A DNA stretch of 57,221 bases, from assembly GCA_021845985.1 (NCBI GenBank), contig JAJZES010000014.1, positions 1-57,221 of the forward strand, read 5' to 3'. This document shows positions 8,390 through 17,073 of this stretch, piece by piece. How positions within the stretch are numbered: the stretch's first letter is position 1; each line of letters begins with the position of its first letter. The notes under the pieces are model-generated. The model searched no databases. It saw nothing but the letters and a program-made list of their open reading frames with translations, and was not told the DNA's origin. The stretch comes from Pseudomonadota bacterium. Its GTDB lineage: Bacteria > Pseudomonadota > Alphaproteobacteria > Acetobacterales > Acetobacteraceae. The translations under genes were made by a program, and so were the position numbers.

Positions 8390-9343
8390 ATGAGCACACA
8401 TTTCCTCAAGGCGTCCGCGGAAACCTGCCATTGGGGGTTTTTCGACGCCGCGCAGCCGCCGGTGCTGACGGTGGCCGATGGCGCCACCGTGACCATTGAG
8501 ACCGTCTCCGGCGCGGCGGAAGACCTGCCGCCGGCCGGGTTCCATGTGCCGTTCGAGCTGTACGCGATCCATGCGGCGCTGACCCCGGCGCCAGGGCCGC
8601 ATATCCTGACCGGGCCGGTGGCGGTGGCGGGGGCCATGCCGGGCGACGTGCTGGAGGTCCACGTCCTCGACGTGGCGCTGCGGCAGGACTGGGGGTTCAA
8701 CAAGAACCTGCCGCTGCTCGGCACCCTGCCGGACGACTTCCCGGTCGCCCACGCAATGACCATCACGCTCGACCGGGCGCGCCGGGTGGCGCGGCTGCCG
8801 TGGGGGCTGGAACTGGCGCTCGCGCCGTTCTTCGGCGTCATGGGGCTGGCGCCGCCGCCGGAGTGGCGGCGGCAGACCTCGGTGATCCCGCGCGCCTTCG
8901 GCGGCAATATCGACAACCGCCATCTCGGCGCCGGCAGCACGCTCTATCTGCCGGTGTTCGTGCCGGGCGGAAACTTCTCCTGCGGCGACGGGCATGGCGC
9001 GCAGGGCGACGGCGAGGTCAATCTCACCGCCATCGAGACCGCACTTGCCGGCACGTTCCGCTTCGTCGTGCGCCGCGATCTCAGGCTCGACGCGCCGCTG
9101 GCGGAGACGGCGACGCACTGGATCACTCATGGCTTCGACCCCGATCTCGACCGCGCCGCCGAGGCGGCGCTGCGCCGGATGATCGCGCTGGCGGCGGCGC
9201 AGGCCGGCATCACCCGCGAACAGGCCTATGCACTGGTCAGCATCGCCGGCGATCTGCACGTCACCCAGCTTGTCAATCAGCACAAGGGCGCACATTGCAT
9301 GCTGGCGAAGTCGCTGATGGCGCCGCACGGTTCGCAACCGTAA
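8390..9343 (+). CDS. Acetamidase/formamidase family protein
   Basis: The 317-residue protein matches the FmdA/AmdA family. Signatures are TGPVAVAGAMPGDVLEVHVLD, GGNIDNRHLGAGSTLYLPVF and GDGHGAQGDGEVNLTAIE; the last region contributes metal and active-site residues. Such enzymes release ammonia from formamide or short amides and act in the cytoplasm. The gene has its own start 161 bases from the divergent ferritin-like gene. Just downstream, at 9349-9379, a GC-rich inverted repeat (GCGCAG...CTGCGC) could help end transcription but lacks a T-run. Substrate specificity is inferred from the family only. Confidence 0.9.
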   Translation: MSTHFLKASAETCHWGFFDAAQPPVLTVADGATVTIETVSGAAEDLPPAGFHVPFELYAIHAALTPAPGPHILTGPVAVAGAMPGDVLEVHVLDVALRQDWGFNKNLPLLGTLPDDFPVAHAMTITLDRARRVARLPWGLELALAPFFGVMGLAPPPEWRRQTSVIPRAFGGNIDNRHLGAGSTLYLPVFVPGGNFSCGDGHGAQGDGEVNLTAIETALAGTFRFVVRRDLRLDAPLAETATHWITHGFDPDLDRAAEAALRRMIALAAAQAGITREQAYALVSIAGDLHVTQLVNQHKGAHCMLAKSLMAPHGSQP

Positions 9344-9433
9344 GGAGAGCGCAGGGTCGGCCTGCCGGTCAGGCTGCGCTATCCGAAGGTGACGCTGTTC
9401 CCATGACCCGATCGCACGGTATATAGCGCGATC

Positions 9434-10396
9434 ATGCCACGCGGCGACTTGTTCCCCGAGATCGGACCGTTCGAGACCGGCTACCTGCCGCTCACCGACG
9501 GCCACGTCATGTATTGGGAGCAGGTCGGCAACCCGCGCGGCAGCGCCGCCCTGTTCCTGCATGGCGGCCCCGGCGCCGGGGCCGGGGCGGTGCATCGGCG
9601 GTTCTTCGATCCGTCGTTCTGGCGCGTCGTCATCTTCGATCAGCGCGGCGCCGGTCGCTCCCGCCCGCTCGGCAGCCTGGAGGCCAACACCACCCAGCAT
9701 CTGGTGCGCGACATCGAGACGCTGCGGCGCCATCTCGGCATCGAACGCTGGCTGCTGTTCGGCGGCTCGTGGGGGTCCACGCTGGCGCTGGCCTATGCTC
9801 AGGCCTATCCGCACCGCGTCACCGGCTGCGTGCTGCGCGGCGTGTTCCTCGGCCGGCGCGAGGAGGTGGAGTGGTTCCTGCACGGTCTCGGCACCATGTT
9901 CCCCGACGCCCAGGGCGCCTTCGCCGCCTTTCTGCCGCAGGCCGAGCGCGGCGACCTGCTCGGCGGCTATCTGCGCCGGCTGACCCACCCCGATCCGGCC
10001 GTCCACATGCCCGCCGCCCGCGCCTGGTCGGTCTATGAAGGCTCGTGCAGTACCCTGCTGCCCAGCCCCGATACCGTCACCAGCTTCGCGCAGGACCGCA
10101 CCGCCCTCGGTCTTGCCCGCATCGAGGCGCATTATTTTGCCCATGACCTGTTCCTGCCCGATCAGGACAGCGAGGGCGGGCTGCTCGGCGCCATGCCGAG
10201 CATCGCCCATGTCCCGGCGGAAATCGTCCAGGGCCGCTATGACGTGATCTGCCCGCCACGCACCGCCTTCGATCTCGCCGCGGCATGGCCCTCGGCGCGG
10301 CTGACGGTGGTGCCCGATGCCGGGCATTCGGCGCTGGAGCCGGGCGTCCGCCGCGCACTTGTGGCGGCGGTGGAACGGTTTCGCGTCGGCCGTTGA
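9434..10396 (+). CDS. pip: Prolyl aminopeptidase (proline iminopeptidase)
   Basis: The 320-residue alpha/beta-hydrolase of family S33 has the oxyanion motif HGGPG at 43-47, the nucleophile elbow GGSWGS with Ser112, Asp270 in GRYDVICPP and His298 in DAGHSALE. YLPLTDGHVMYWEQVGNPRG is the typical N-terminus of proteobacterial Pip. It removes N-terminal proline from peptides in the cytoplasm. Length and all catalytic residues are normal. Confidence 0.95.
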   Translation: MPRGDLFPEIGPFETGYLPLTDGHVMYWEQVGNPRGSAALFLHGGPGAGAGAVHRRFFDPSFWRVVIFDQRGAGRSRPLGSLEANTTQHLVRDIETLRRHLGIERWLLFGGSWGSTLALAYAQAYPHRVTGCVLRGVFLGRREEVEWFLHGLGTMFPDAQGAFAAFLPQAERGDLLGGYLRRLTHPDPAVHMPAARAWSVYEGSCSTLLPSPDTVTSFAQDRTALGLARIEAHYFAHDLFLPDQDSEGGLLGAMPSIAHVPAEIVQGRYDVICPPRTAFDLAAAWPSARLTVVPDAGHSALEPGVRRALVAAVERFRVGR

Positions 10397-10479
10397 ACGC
10401 GCCGGATGAACGATCGTTGCTTCGCCGCGTTGCCGCCGCGACCGCGCCATTCCGGCGCGGGCGACCCGGAGAGATTGCC

Positions 10480-11061
10480 ATGACCCGACGAGCCATCTGG
10501 ATGACCCGCGCCAGTATCCTGGCGCTGCTGCCGCTCGCCGCCTGTGCGCGCACCGAGACGATGGCCGATAACGGTCTGGCCAAAACCGAGGCGGCGGCTC
10601 AGGCGCAGATGAACCCGACGCTGTCCACCGCGGATACCTACTTCATCGACCAGGCGACGCGCTCTGGTCTGGCCACGGTGCAGTCGAGCGAGATGGCGCA
10701 GAAGCAGGCGCGCCGGTCCAGCGTCCGCAGCCTTGCCGCGACGATGATCAAGGATCAAGGCTGGGTCAATGACAAGCTGACGACGCTGGCGCAGGCCAAG
10801 AAGCTCACCCCGCCGACGGCGCCGAACGAGGTGCAGACGCAAATGGTCTCCGGCCTGATCAGCCTGCACGGCAGCGCCTTCGACAAGGCCTATCTGAACG
10901 ATCAGGCGATGCTGCATCAGCAGGCGGTGACGCTGTACCGCACCGAGGCGCAGCAGGGCACCGACCCCGATGTCAAGGCGTTCGCGGCCTCGGTTCTGCC
11001 GCGGCTGGAACAACACCTGTCGATGGTGGAAAAGCTGGGTGGACACGCGCCGACGAGCTGA
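10480..11061 (+). CDS. DUF4142 lipoprotein
   Basis: The 193-residue protein begins with a lipoprotein signal peptide ending LLPLAAC, so Cys near residue 20 would be acylated. The mature part is an all-helical DUF4142 domain (about 45-185): STADTYFIDQATRSGLATVQ, SLAATMIKDQG and FAASVLPRLEQHLSMVEKL. The domain is ferritin-like in fold and common in Acetobacteraceae and rhizobia; its role is not established. The ATG at 10480 follows GGAGAG at 10468-10473. The next gene starts 26 bases downstream, so co-transcription with the sugar-acid genes is possible. Confidence 0.88.
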   Translation: MTRRAIWMTRASILALLPLAACARTETMADNGLAKTEAAAQAQMNPTLSTADTYFIDQATRSGLATVQSSEMAQKQARRSSVRSLAATMIKDQGWVNDKLTTLAQAKKLTPPTAPNEVQTQMVSGLISLHGSAFDKAYLNDQAMLHQQAVTLYRTEAQQGTDPDVKAFAASVLPRLEQHLSMVEKLGGHAPTS

Positions 11062-11087
11062 GCGTCGGCCGCAGGGGGGACGGGGAC

Positions 11088-11984
11088 ATGGACGTGGGCG
11101 TGATCGGGCTTGGCTCGATGGGAATGGGGGCGGCGCTGAATCTGCTGCGCCACGGCTATGCCGTCGCCGGTTGCGACATTCGCGAGGCGGCCCGCGCCGA
11201 ACTGACGGCGGCCGGCGGGCGGGCGGTGGCGCGTGCCGCCGACCTGCCGCAAGGGTTGGAGGCGGTTATCGTCTTCGTCGTCAACGCGGCGCAGGCGGAG
11301 GCGGTGTTGTTCGGCGCCGACGGCTGTGTCGCCCGGCTCGCGCCCGGTGCGGTGGTGTTGTGCTGCACCACCATCGCCCCGGAGGCCGCCCGCTCCCTGT
11401 CGGCACAGCTTGCCGAGCGGGAGCTGCTGCTGCTCGATGCCCCGGTCTCCGGCGGCGCTACCGCCGCGCGGGCCGGGCGGATGACGGTGATGGCGTCCGG
11501 GCCGGAGGCCGCCTTTGCCAAGGTCCAGCCGGTGCTGGAGGCGATTTCCGCCAAGCTGTGGCGGCTCGGCGATGCCGCCGGCGCCGGCAGCACGGTGAAA
11601 ATGGTCAACCAACTGCTCGCCGGCGTGCATATCGCCGCGGCGGCGGAGGCGATGGCGCTCGGCATCCGCGCCGGCGCCGATCCACAGACGCTGTTTGACG
11701 TCATCACCACCTCGGCCGGCAATTCGTGGATGTTCCAGGATCGCGTGCCGCACATCCTGGCCGGCGACGACACGCCGAAATCGGCGGTCAACATCTTCGT
11801 CAAGGATCTGGGCATCGTGCTCGATCAGGCGCGCAGCCTGACCTTCCCGCTGCCGCTCGCCGCCGCGGCGCATCAACTGTTCCTCGCCGCCGCCGCCGCC
11901 GGCCACGGCGCCAGCGACGACGCCTTTGTCATCCGCGTCTATCAGGCGCTGTCGGGCATCGCCTTGCCGGAGGCCAAGGGATGA
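11088..11984 (+). CDS. ltnD: NAD-dependent beta-hydroxyacid dehydrogenase, L-threonate dehydrogenase-like
   Basis: The 298-residue protein belongs to the 3-hydroxyisobutyrate dehydrogenase family. The Rossmann loop GLGSMGMG is at 7-14, the substrate-binding APVSGG near 118 and the catalytic Lys171 in GSTVKMVNQ. TTSAGNSWMFQDRVPHIL and SAVNIFVKDLGIVLD match the LtnD/YgbJ subgroup, which oxidises L-threonate or D-erythronate at C2. It overlaps the SMP-30 gene by four bases (ATGA). Context with a lactonase and uronate dehydrogenase supports sugar-acid catabolism. The exact substrate is inferred. Confidence 0.85.
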   Translation: MDVGVIGLGSMGMGAALNLLRHGYAVAGCDIREAARAELTAAGGRAVARAADLPQGLEAVIVFVVNAAQAEAVLFGADGCVARLAPGAVVLCCTTIAPEAARSLSAQLAERELLLLDAPVSGGATAARAGRMTVMASGPEAAFAKVQPVLEAISAKLWRLGDAAGAGSTVKMVNQLLAGVHIAAAAEAMALGIRAGADPQTLFDVITTSAGNSWMFQDRVPHILAGDDTPKSAVNIFVKDLGIVLDQARSLTFPLPLAAAAHQLFLAAAAAGHGASDDAFVIRVYQALSGIALPEAKG

Positions 11985-12853
11985 CCGAGGCCGTCGAACT
12001 GATCTGGGACGCGCGCTGCGCCACCGGCGAGAGCTGCACCTGGGATGCGGCGACCGCCAGCGTGCTGTTCACCGACATCCCGGCCGGACGCATCCACGCC
12101 TATGCCCCCGCCGACGGGGCGCGCCAGGGATGGTCGCTGCCCGACATCGTGCCGAGCTTCGGCCTGTGCCGTTCGGGCCGGCTGGTGGTGGCGCTGCGCG
12201 ACCGCGTCGTGCTGTTCGACCGGATCAGCGGGGCGGTGACGCCGCTCGCCGGGCCGATCGACCAGCCCGGCCATGTCCGGCTGAATGACGGCAAGGTCGG
12301 GCCGGATGGCTGTTTCTGGGTCGGCGGCATGGATGAGAACACCGACAAGCAGCCGCTGGCGAGCCTGTGGCGGATCACCCCGGACGGGCGTGCCGAGCGC
12401 AAGGCGGAGGGCTACATCAATTCCAATGGCCTCGCCTGGTCGCCGGACGGGCGGACCATGTGGCACGCCGATACGCGCCCCGGCTACATCGAGACGTTCG
12501 ACTTCGACCCCGCCACCGGCGCGCTCGCCAACCGCCGCCGGCTTGCCACGCTGAGCAATGAGGAGGGACGGCCGGACGGCGGCGCCACCGATGCCGAGGG
12601 CTGCTATTGGTCGGCCGGCAACTCGGCCGCCTGCCTCAACCGTTTCGCGCCGACCGGCGCGCTGCTCGGCAAAGTGGCGCTGCCGGTGCCGGGGCCGACC
12701 ATGCCGGCCTTCGCCGGCGACTGGATCTACCTCACCTCCTTGCGCGACGGGCGCGACGCCGCGACCTTGGTGCGCCACCCGCATATGGGCGGTCTGTTCC
12801 GGCTGCGTGCCCCGCTCGCCGGTGCGCCGGTCGGGCGGTTCGCCGACATTTGA
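11981..12853 (+). CDS. SMP-30/gluconolactonase family protein (sugar-acid lactonase)
   Basis: The 290-residue SMP-30 family propeller shows TGESCTWDA near residue 16 (metal-binding Glu), HVRLNDGKVGPDGCFWVGGM, YINSNGLAWSPDG and GRPDGGATDAEGCYWSA. It is more typical of the sugar lactonase branch than the gene at 2982. The ATG overlaps the ltnD stop (ATGA), and uronate dehydrogenase starts 10 bases after its own stop. Uronate dehydrogenases release aldarolactones, so this enzyme probably opens that lactone ring. That assignment is inferred from context. Confidence 0.9.
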   Translation: MTEAVELIWDARCATGESCTWDAATASVLFTDIPAGRIHAYAPADGARQGWSLPDIVPSFGLCRSGRLVVALRDRVVLFDRISGAVTPLAGPIDQPGHVRLNDGKVGPDGCFWVGGMDENTDKQPLASLWRITPDGRAERKAEGYINSNGLAWSPDGRTMWHADTRPGYIETFDFDPATGALANRRRLATLSNEEGRPDGGATDAEGCYWSAGNSAACLNRFAPTGALLGKVALPVPGPTMPAFAGDWIYLTSLRDGRDAATLVRHPHMGGLFRLRAPLAGAPVGRFADI

Positions 12854-12863
12854 GGAGACGCCA

Positions 12864-13691
12864 ATGACCACGACGCCCGCCCGCCCCGTGTTGCTGACCG
12901 GCGCCTCCGGTGTGCTCGGCCGCCGGATCGCCGCCTATCTCGCCGGCCTCGGCTGGACGCTGCGGCTGACCGACATCGCGCCCTTTCCCGACCCACTGCC
13001 GCCGCGCAGCAGCTTTACCCGCGCCGATCTGGAGGATGGGGTTGCCATGCTGCGGCTGGCCGAAGGCTGCGGCATGATCCTGCATTTCGGCGGCGTTTCG
13101 GTCGAGCGGCCGTTCGAGGAGGTGATCGGCCCCAATATCCGCGGCCTTTACCATATCTATGAGGCGGCGCGGCGCGAGGGCGCGCGGGTTCTGTTCGCCA
13201 GTTCCAACCACAGCATCGGTTTTCATGAGCGCGGCGAGGCGCTCGATGACGACTGCCAGTTCATGCCGGACGGCTATTACGGGCTGTCGAAGGCCTATGC
13301 CGAGGGCATGGGCCGGCTCTACTGGTACAAGCACGGCGTGGAGAGCGTGCTGGTGCGCATCGGCTCCTGCTTTCCCGAGCCGACCGAGGAGCGGATGCTT
13401 TCGACCTGGCTGTCCTATGGCGATCTGTGCCGGCTGTGCGAGCGGGCCACGCTCGCCGAGCGGACCGGCTGCTGCGTCATCTGGGGCGCCTCCAACAACA
13501 GCCGGAGCTTCTGGCGGCGCGACGCGCGGGCGCTGATCGGCTGGCAGCCGCAGGACAGCGCCGACGCCTACGCCGACGCGGTGCGCGGCAAGGTCAGCGG
13601 CAATCCGGTGATCGAACGCTATCAGGGCGGGGCTTATACCAGCTTCGAATACAGCCGCACCGCACCGCCGCCGGGCAAGCTGTTCGGTTAG
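12864..13691 (+). CDS. udh: NAD-dependent uronate dehydrogenase
   Basis: The 275-residue short-chain dehydrogenase has the NAD loop TGASGVLG (G13xxG16xxG19), Ser113-Ser114 in FASSNHSIGF, and Tyr139-xxx-Lys143 in YYGLSKAYAEGMG. VRIGSCFPEPTEERMLSTWL is characteristic of Udh. The enzyme oxidises D-galacturonate or D-glucuronate at C1 to the aldarolactone. GAGGAG lies 8 bases upstream of the ATG. It is third in the ltnD-lactonase-udh set, upstream of an OFA-type carrier. Length is close to that of characterised bacterial Udh proteins. Confidence 0.9.
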   Translation: MTTTPARPVLLTGASGVLGRRIAAYLAGLGWTLRLTDIAPFPDPLPPRSSFTRADLEDGVAMLRLAEGCGMILHFGGVSVERPFEEVIGPNIRGLYHIYEAARREGARVLFASSNHSIGFHERGEALDDDCQFMPDGYYGLSKAYAEGMGRLYWYKHGVESVLVRIGSCFPEPTEERMLSTWLSYGDLCRLCERATLAERTGCCVIWGASNNSRSFWRRDARALIGWQPQDSADAYADAVRGKVSGNPVIERYQGGAYTSFEYSRTAPPPGKLFG

Positions 13692-13785
13692 CGCCCTGAC
13701 CGGGACAGAAAGAGTCATCTGAATCAGGGTGCTGGCCTAATTGTGTGGCCTGCCGAGCGGAGTATCCGCAAAAATTCATTCTTGC

Positions 13786-13795
13786 TACGTACGTA
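13786..13795. promoter_or_regulatory. Palindrome TACGTACGTA in the leader of the OFA transporter
   Basis: The 282-base gap between udh and the transporter contains an AT-rich stretch (13760-13810) unusual for this genome, with the perfect palindrome TACGTACGTA and a TTGACA at 13802-13807. This could be a promoter with an operator, so the transporter may have its own transcription start. No convincing -10 box is seen at the right distance. Confidence 0.3.
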
Positions 13796-13973
13796 ACATT
13801 TTTGACATTCTTGGCCCCCGATCGACGGCCAGGGAGCCTGTCGGGCGAATCTGTGCGTTCAATTGCAAGCCGGTGCATCGCCCTGACGCGGCGCGTATTG
13901 CGCGCTACACGATTTCGAATCTATCAATGCAATAAATCACGCCGCGCCGAGACCGGCATTTCCGGGGGGAACC

Positions 13974-15620
13974 ATGAGCACATCCGCCATACCCGTCAGC
14001 CGCGCGGGATTTCTCGACCGCGAGCGGATCATTGCCGCGGCGGGGTTCAATCGCTGGCTGGTGCCGCCGGCGGCGCTCGCCATCCATCTGTGCATCGGCA
14101 TGGTCTATGGCCTCAGCGTGTTCTGGCTGCCGCTGTCGCGCGCCCTCGGCGTGCAGAAGCCGGTGGCCTGCGCGGGCCTGACGCTGATGTCGGCGCTGAC
14201 CACGCGGACCTGCGACTGGCGCGTGTCGGACGTGACGATGGTGTTCGAGCTCGGCATCCTGGTGCTCGGCATTTCCGCCGCGCTGTGGGGCGGCTGGCTG
14301 GAGCGGGCGGGGCCGCGCCGGGCCGGTGTGGTTGCCGCCCTGTGCTGGTCGGGTGGGCTGCTGCTCGGCGCGCTCGCGGTCTATATCCATCAGCTCTGGC
14401 TGTTTCTGCTCGGCATCGGCGTGCTCGGCGGCGTCGGCCTCGGGCTTGGCTACATCTCGCCGGTCTCGACGCTGATCAAATGGTTTCCCGATCGCCGCGG
14501 CATGGCCACCGGCATGGCGATCATGGGTTTCGGCGGCGGCGCGATGATCGGCGCGCCGCTGGCCAATCTGCTGATGGTGCGCTTCCGTTCGGCCGATCAG
14601 GTCGGGGTGTGGCAGACACTGGCGGTGCTCGGCGTGGTCTATCTCGTCTTCATGCTTGGCGGCGCCTTCGGCTATCGCGTGCCACCGGCAGGCTGGCTGC
14701 CGGTGGGCTGGACCGCGCCGGTGGCGACGGCGCGGCGGATGGTGGCGCCCGGCCACGTGCATCTGCGCAATGCCCATCGCACGCCGCAATTCTGGCTGAT
14801 CTGGGTCGTCTTGTGTATGAACGTGACCGCCGGCATCGGCGTCATCGCGATGGCCTCGCCGATGCTGCAGGAGATTTTCGGCGGCGCACTGATCGGTCGG
14901 CCAGAGGTCGGCTTCACCGCCCTCGACGACAACGGCCATCGCGCCGTCGCCGCCATCGCCGCCGGGTTCGCCGGGCTGCTGTCGCTGTTCAACATCGGGG
15001 GCCGGTTCTTCTGGGCCAGCCTGTCCGACCGGCTCGGCCGCAAAAACACGTTTTACACGTTCTTCGTCCTCGGCATCTTGCTCTATGCTGCGGCACCGTG
15101 GTCCGCTCATGCCGGCAGCCGGGTGCTGTTCGTCGGCCTGATGTGTGTCATCCTGTCGATGTACGGCGGCGGCTTCGCCACCGTCCCGGCCTATCTGTCG
15201 GACATCTTCGGCACCCAGTTCGTCGGCGCCATTCACGGCCGGCTGCTGACCGCGTGGTCCACCGCCGGGGTCGTCGGCCCGGTGATCATCACCTATATCC
15301 GCGAGGCGCAGATCGCCGCCGGCGTGCCGCGGGCGCTGGTCTATGACCGGACGATGTACTACCTCGCCGGCTTCCTGGTGATCGGGCTGACCGCCAATCT
15401 GCTGGTGCGCCCGCTGGCGCCGCGCTGGTTCATGTCGCAGGCCGAGGTGGCGGCGCTGCAGGCGCGCGAGCGGACGGGCGACGCCCATGCCCACGGCAGT
15501 TTCGGCATTGATGCCGGCCGCTTCGACGGGACGGCGCTGCTCGCTTGGTCGGTGGTCGGCATCCCGATCCTGTGGGGCGTCTGGATCACCGTGCGCAACG
15601 CCGCGGCGCTGCTCGGCTGA
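13974..15620 (+). CDS. OFA-family (oxalate/formate antiporter-like) MFS transporter
   Basis: The 548-residue inner-membrane protein has about twelve hydrophobic segments plus a long central insert and C-terminal extension. Family features are the N-terminal GMVYGLSVFWLPLSRALGV, GLGYISPVSTLIKWFPDRRG, which is typical of OFA members, and FFWASLSDRLGRKNTFYTFF between the halves. OFA carriers move small carboxylates. Placement after ltnD-lactonase-udh suggests a sugar acid or dicarboxylate; a housekeeping formate/oxalate role cannot be excluded. The ATG follows a GGGGGAACC sequence. Confidence 0.88.
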   Translation: MSTSAIPVSRAGFLDRERIIAAAGFNRWLVPPAALAIHLCIGMVYGLSVFWLPLSRALGVQKPVACAGLTLMSALTTRTCDWRVSDVTMVFELGILVLGISAALWGGWLERAGPRRAGVVAALCWSGGLLLGALAVYIHQLWLFLLGIGVLGGVGLGLGYISPVSTLIKWFPDRRGMATGMAIMGFGGGAMIGAPLANLLMVRFRSADQVGVWQTLAVLGVVYLVFMLGGAFGYRVPPAGWLPVGWTAPVATARRMVAPGHVHLRNAHRTPQFWLIWVVLCMNVTAGIGVIAMASPMLQEIFGGALIGRPEVGFTALDDNGHRAVAAIAAGFAGLLSLFNIGGRFFWASLSDRLGRKNTFYTFFVLGILLYAAAPWSAHAGSRVLFVGLMCVILSMYGGGFATVPAYLSDIFGTQFVGAIHGRLLTAWSTAGVVGPVIITYIREAQIAAGVPRALVYDRTMYYLAGFLVIGLTANLLVRPLAPRWFMSQAEVAALQARERTGDAHAHGSFGIDAGRFDGTALLAWSVVGIPILWGVWITVRNAAALLG

Positions 15621-15701
15621 GCGACCGTCGCGGCTGCGCTATGTCCTCGACACCTCATTGTGATGGGAGGATGGTAACGCGGATGTAATCGCCGGGGGGT
15701 G

Positions 15702-15864
15702 TGGCGCCGCTCGCCAGATCAGATCTGGCAGCGGCGCCAGCCATTGCACTGTCCCGCCGCCAGTGCTCTGACTCAATCAGAAGGCACCGCATGTGTCAGA
15801 GCACTAGCTTGATTTTGTGGGCCGATTGAGCCAACGGGCTGAAGCGCCCGCTGGCATCGGACCA
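15702..15864. repeat. Cluster of three extragenic stem-loops
   Basis: The 414-base gap 15621-16034 holds no convincing gene but has three strong inverted repeats. The first, 15702-15739, pairs TGGCGCCGCT and GCCAGATC with GATCTGGC and AGCGGCGCCA, with one bulged base. The second, 15762-15805, has perfect 11-base arms AGTGCTCTGAC and GTCAGAGCACT. The third, 15818-15864, pairs TGG, CCGAT and CCAACGGGC with GCCCGCTGG, ATCGG and CCA around a six-base loop. No T-run follows any of them. They look like a REP/MITE-type extragenic element rather than one terminator, although the first could end the transporter mRNA. Confidence 0.6.
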
Positions 15865-16034
15865 CTAGCACAACACAGCGCTTGAGCGTGGCGGTGACGC
15901 AGGGGGTACTGGTTTGCCTGCCGCGGAGGCGGGATGGCGCTGGACTGATGGCGATGCGCTCGTCCGCGTCGCCGGACGTCCACACTCCTGCGCCGCCGCC
16001 GCGTGACCGCGGCGGCGGTGGCGGTGGCGGTGGA

Positions 16035-16448
16035 TCAGCCTGCGGCGTAGTGCGGCGCGGCGCCGCGGGCCGGGGTCACGGTCTTGCCGCCCATCCGGCT
16101 GGCCTCATCGAGCAGCGAGCGTAACTGTTCCATGAACGCCTCGCCTTCCGGCGTGCGGGCGACGACGATGCTGCGGCGGTCGCGCGGGTCCTGCAGGCGG
16201 CGGGCGAACTGGAACTCCTCCAGCCGGTCGAGCGCACGGGTGATCGCCGGCTTGGCCACCGCAAGCTGCGAGGCCAGGCCGCGCACCGTGTGCGGGCCGT
16301 CTTCCAGATAGCAGATCAGCAGAACCCCAAGTTGTCTGGCGGTGAGGTCTGGACCCTCGCGCCGGACGAGGCTGACGATGGTATCCCTCAGGATGCCGGC
16401 GAGACGCGATTGCTGGGTCAGCGACACGGGACCCCCCCCAATATGCAC
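16035..16448 (-). CDS. MarR family transcriptional regulator
   Basis: The protein of 137 residues or slightly fewer has a MarR winged helix: TARQLGVLLICYLEDGPHTV, LAVAKPAITRALDRLEEFQF as recognition helix region, and the wing RRLQDPRDRRSIVVARTPEG. The ATG at 16448 is weakly supported. A GTG 21 bases downstream, preceded by a run of eight G, may be the true start. The cupin gene lies 80 bases upstream on the same strand; the gap is AT-rich and may hold its promoter. Targets are unknown, the cupin being the obvious candidate. Confidence 0.85.
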   Translation of the reverse strand: MHIGGGPVSLTQQSRLAGILRDTIVSLVRREGPDLTARQLGVLLICYLEDGPHTVRGLASQLAVAKPAITRALDRLEEFQFARRLQDPRDRRSIVVARTPEGEAFMEQLRSLLDEASRMGGKTVTPARGAAPHYAAG

Positions 16449-16528
16449 AATCCCTACATATAACGATTCCGCGACGCAGCGCTACTGTCACGCAACAGTT
16501 TGTCGTAAAATCGCTATCGGTTTCGGCG

Positions 16529-17008
16529 TTATTTCCGGGTTATCCGATGGATCGGGTCCACCCAGGCTACCGCGTCGGGCGATTCGGCAGGAGAAATGTC
16601 CAGGTTGACAACCACCGCCTCATTATCGCTGCGCACCAGGACGCATTCCAGCGGCGACTCGGGCGAGGCGTTGATCTCCTGATGCGGCACATAGGGCGGC
16701 ACGAAGATGAAATCGCCCGGCCCGGCCTCGGCGACATATTCCAGGCGCTCGCCCCAGCGCATCCGGGCGCGCCCGCTGACGACGTAGATCACGCTCTCCA
16801 GCGCCCCGTGGTGATGCGCGCCGGTGCGCGCGTCGGGATCGATGCGCACCGTGCCGGCCCAAAGTTTCTGCGCCCCGGTGCGCGCCGCACTGATCGCCGC
16901 CTGGCGGAACATGCCGGGGGTCTGCGCCGTATTCGGGTCGAGCGCGTCGCCGCGCACCACCCGCACCCCGTGCTCGCGCCAATGCTCCGCCGGCTCCGTC
17001 TGCGTCAT
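16529..17008 (-). CDS. Cupin-domain protein
   Basis: The 159-residue single-domain cupin has motif 1 GAHHHGALESVIYVVSGRAR, supplying His and Glu metal ligands, and motif 2 PGDFIFVPPYVPHQEIN, supplying the last His. No enzyme family is recognisable, and members range from dioxygenases to sugar isomerases. The gene is divergent from the methyltransferase gene (65-base gap) and lies upstream of a MarR gene on the same strand. Confidence 0.88.
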   Translation of the reverse strand: MTQTEPAEHWREHGVRVVRGDALDPNTAQTPGMFRQAAISAARTGAQKLWAGTVRIDPDARTGAHHHGALESVIYVVSGRARMRWGERLEYVAEAGPGDFIFVPPYVPHQEINASPESPLECVLVRSDNEAVVVNLDISPAESPDAVAWVDPIHRITRK

Positions 17009-17073
17009 CGCTGTTCCCTCGCCAAAGCGGGCAAAATGCCGGATGCTGGCGGCCGAAGGAGACTCGCCGCGCC

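Noticed and set aside
9349-9379. Intrinsic terminator after the formamidase gene
   Set aside because: The stem is GC-rich but interrupted, and no T-run follows, so it is mentioned only as a possible weak structure.
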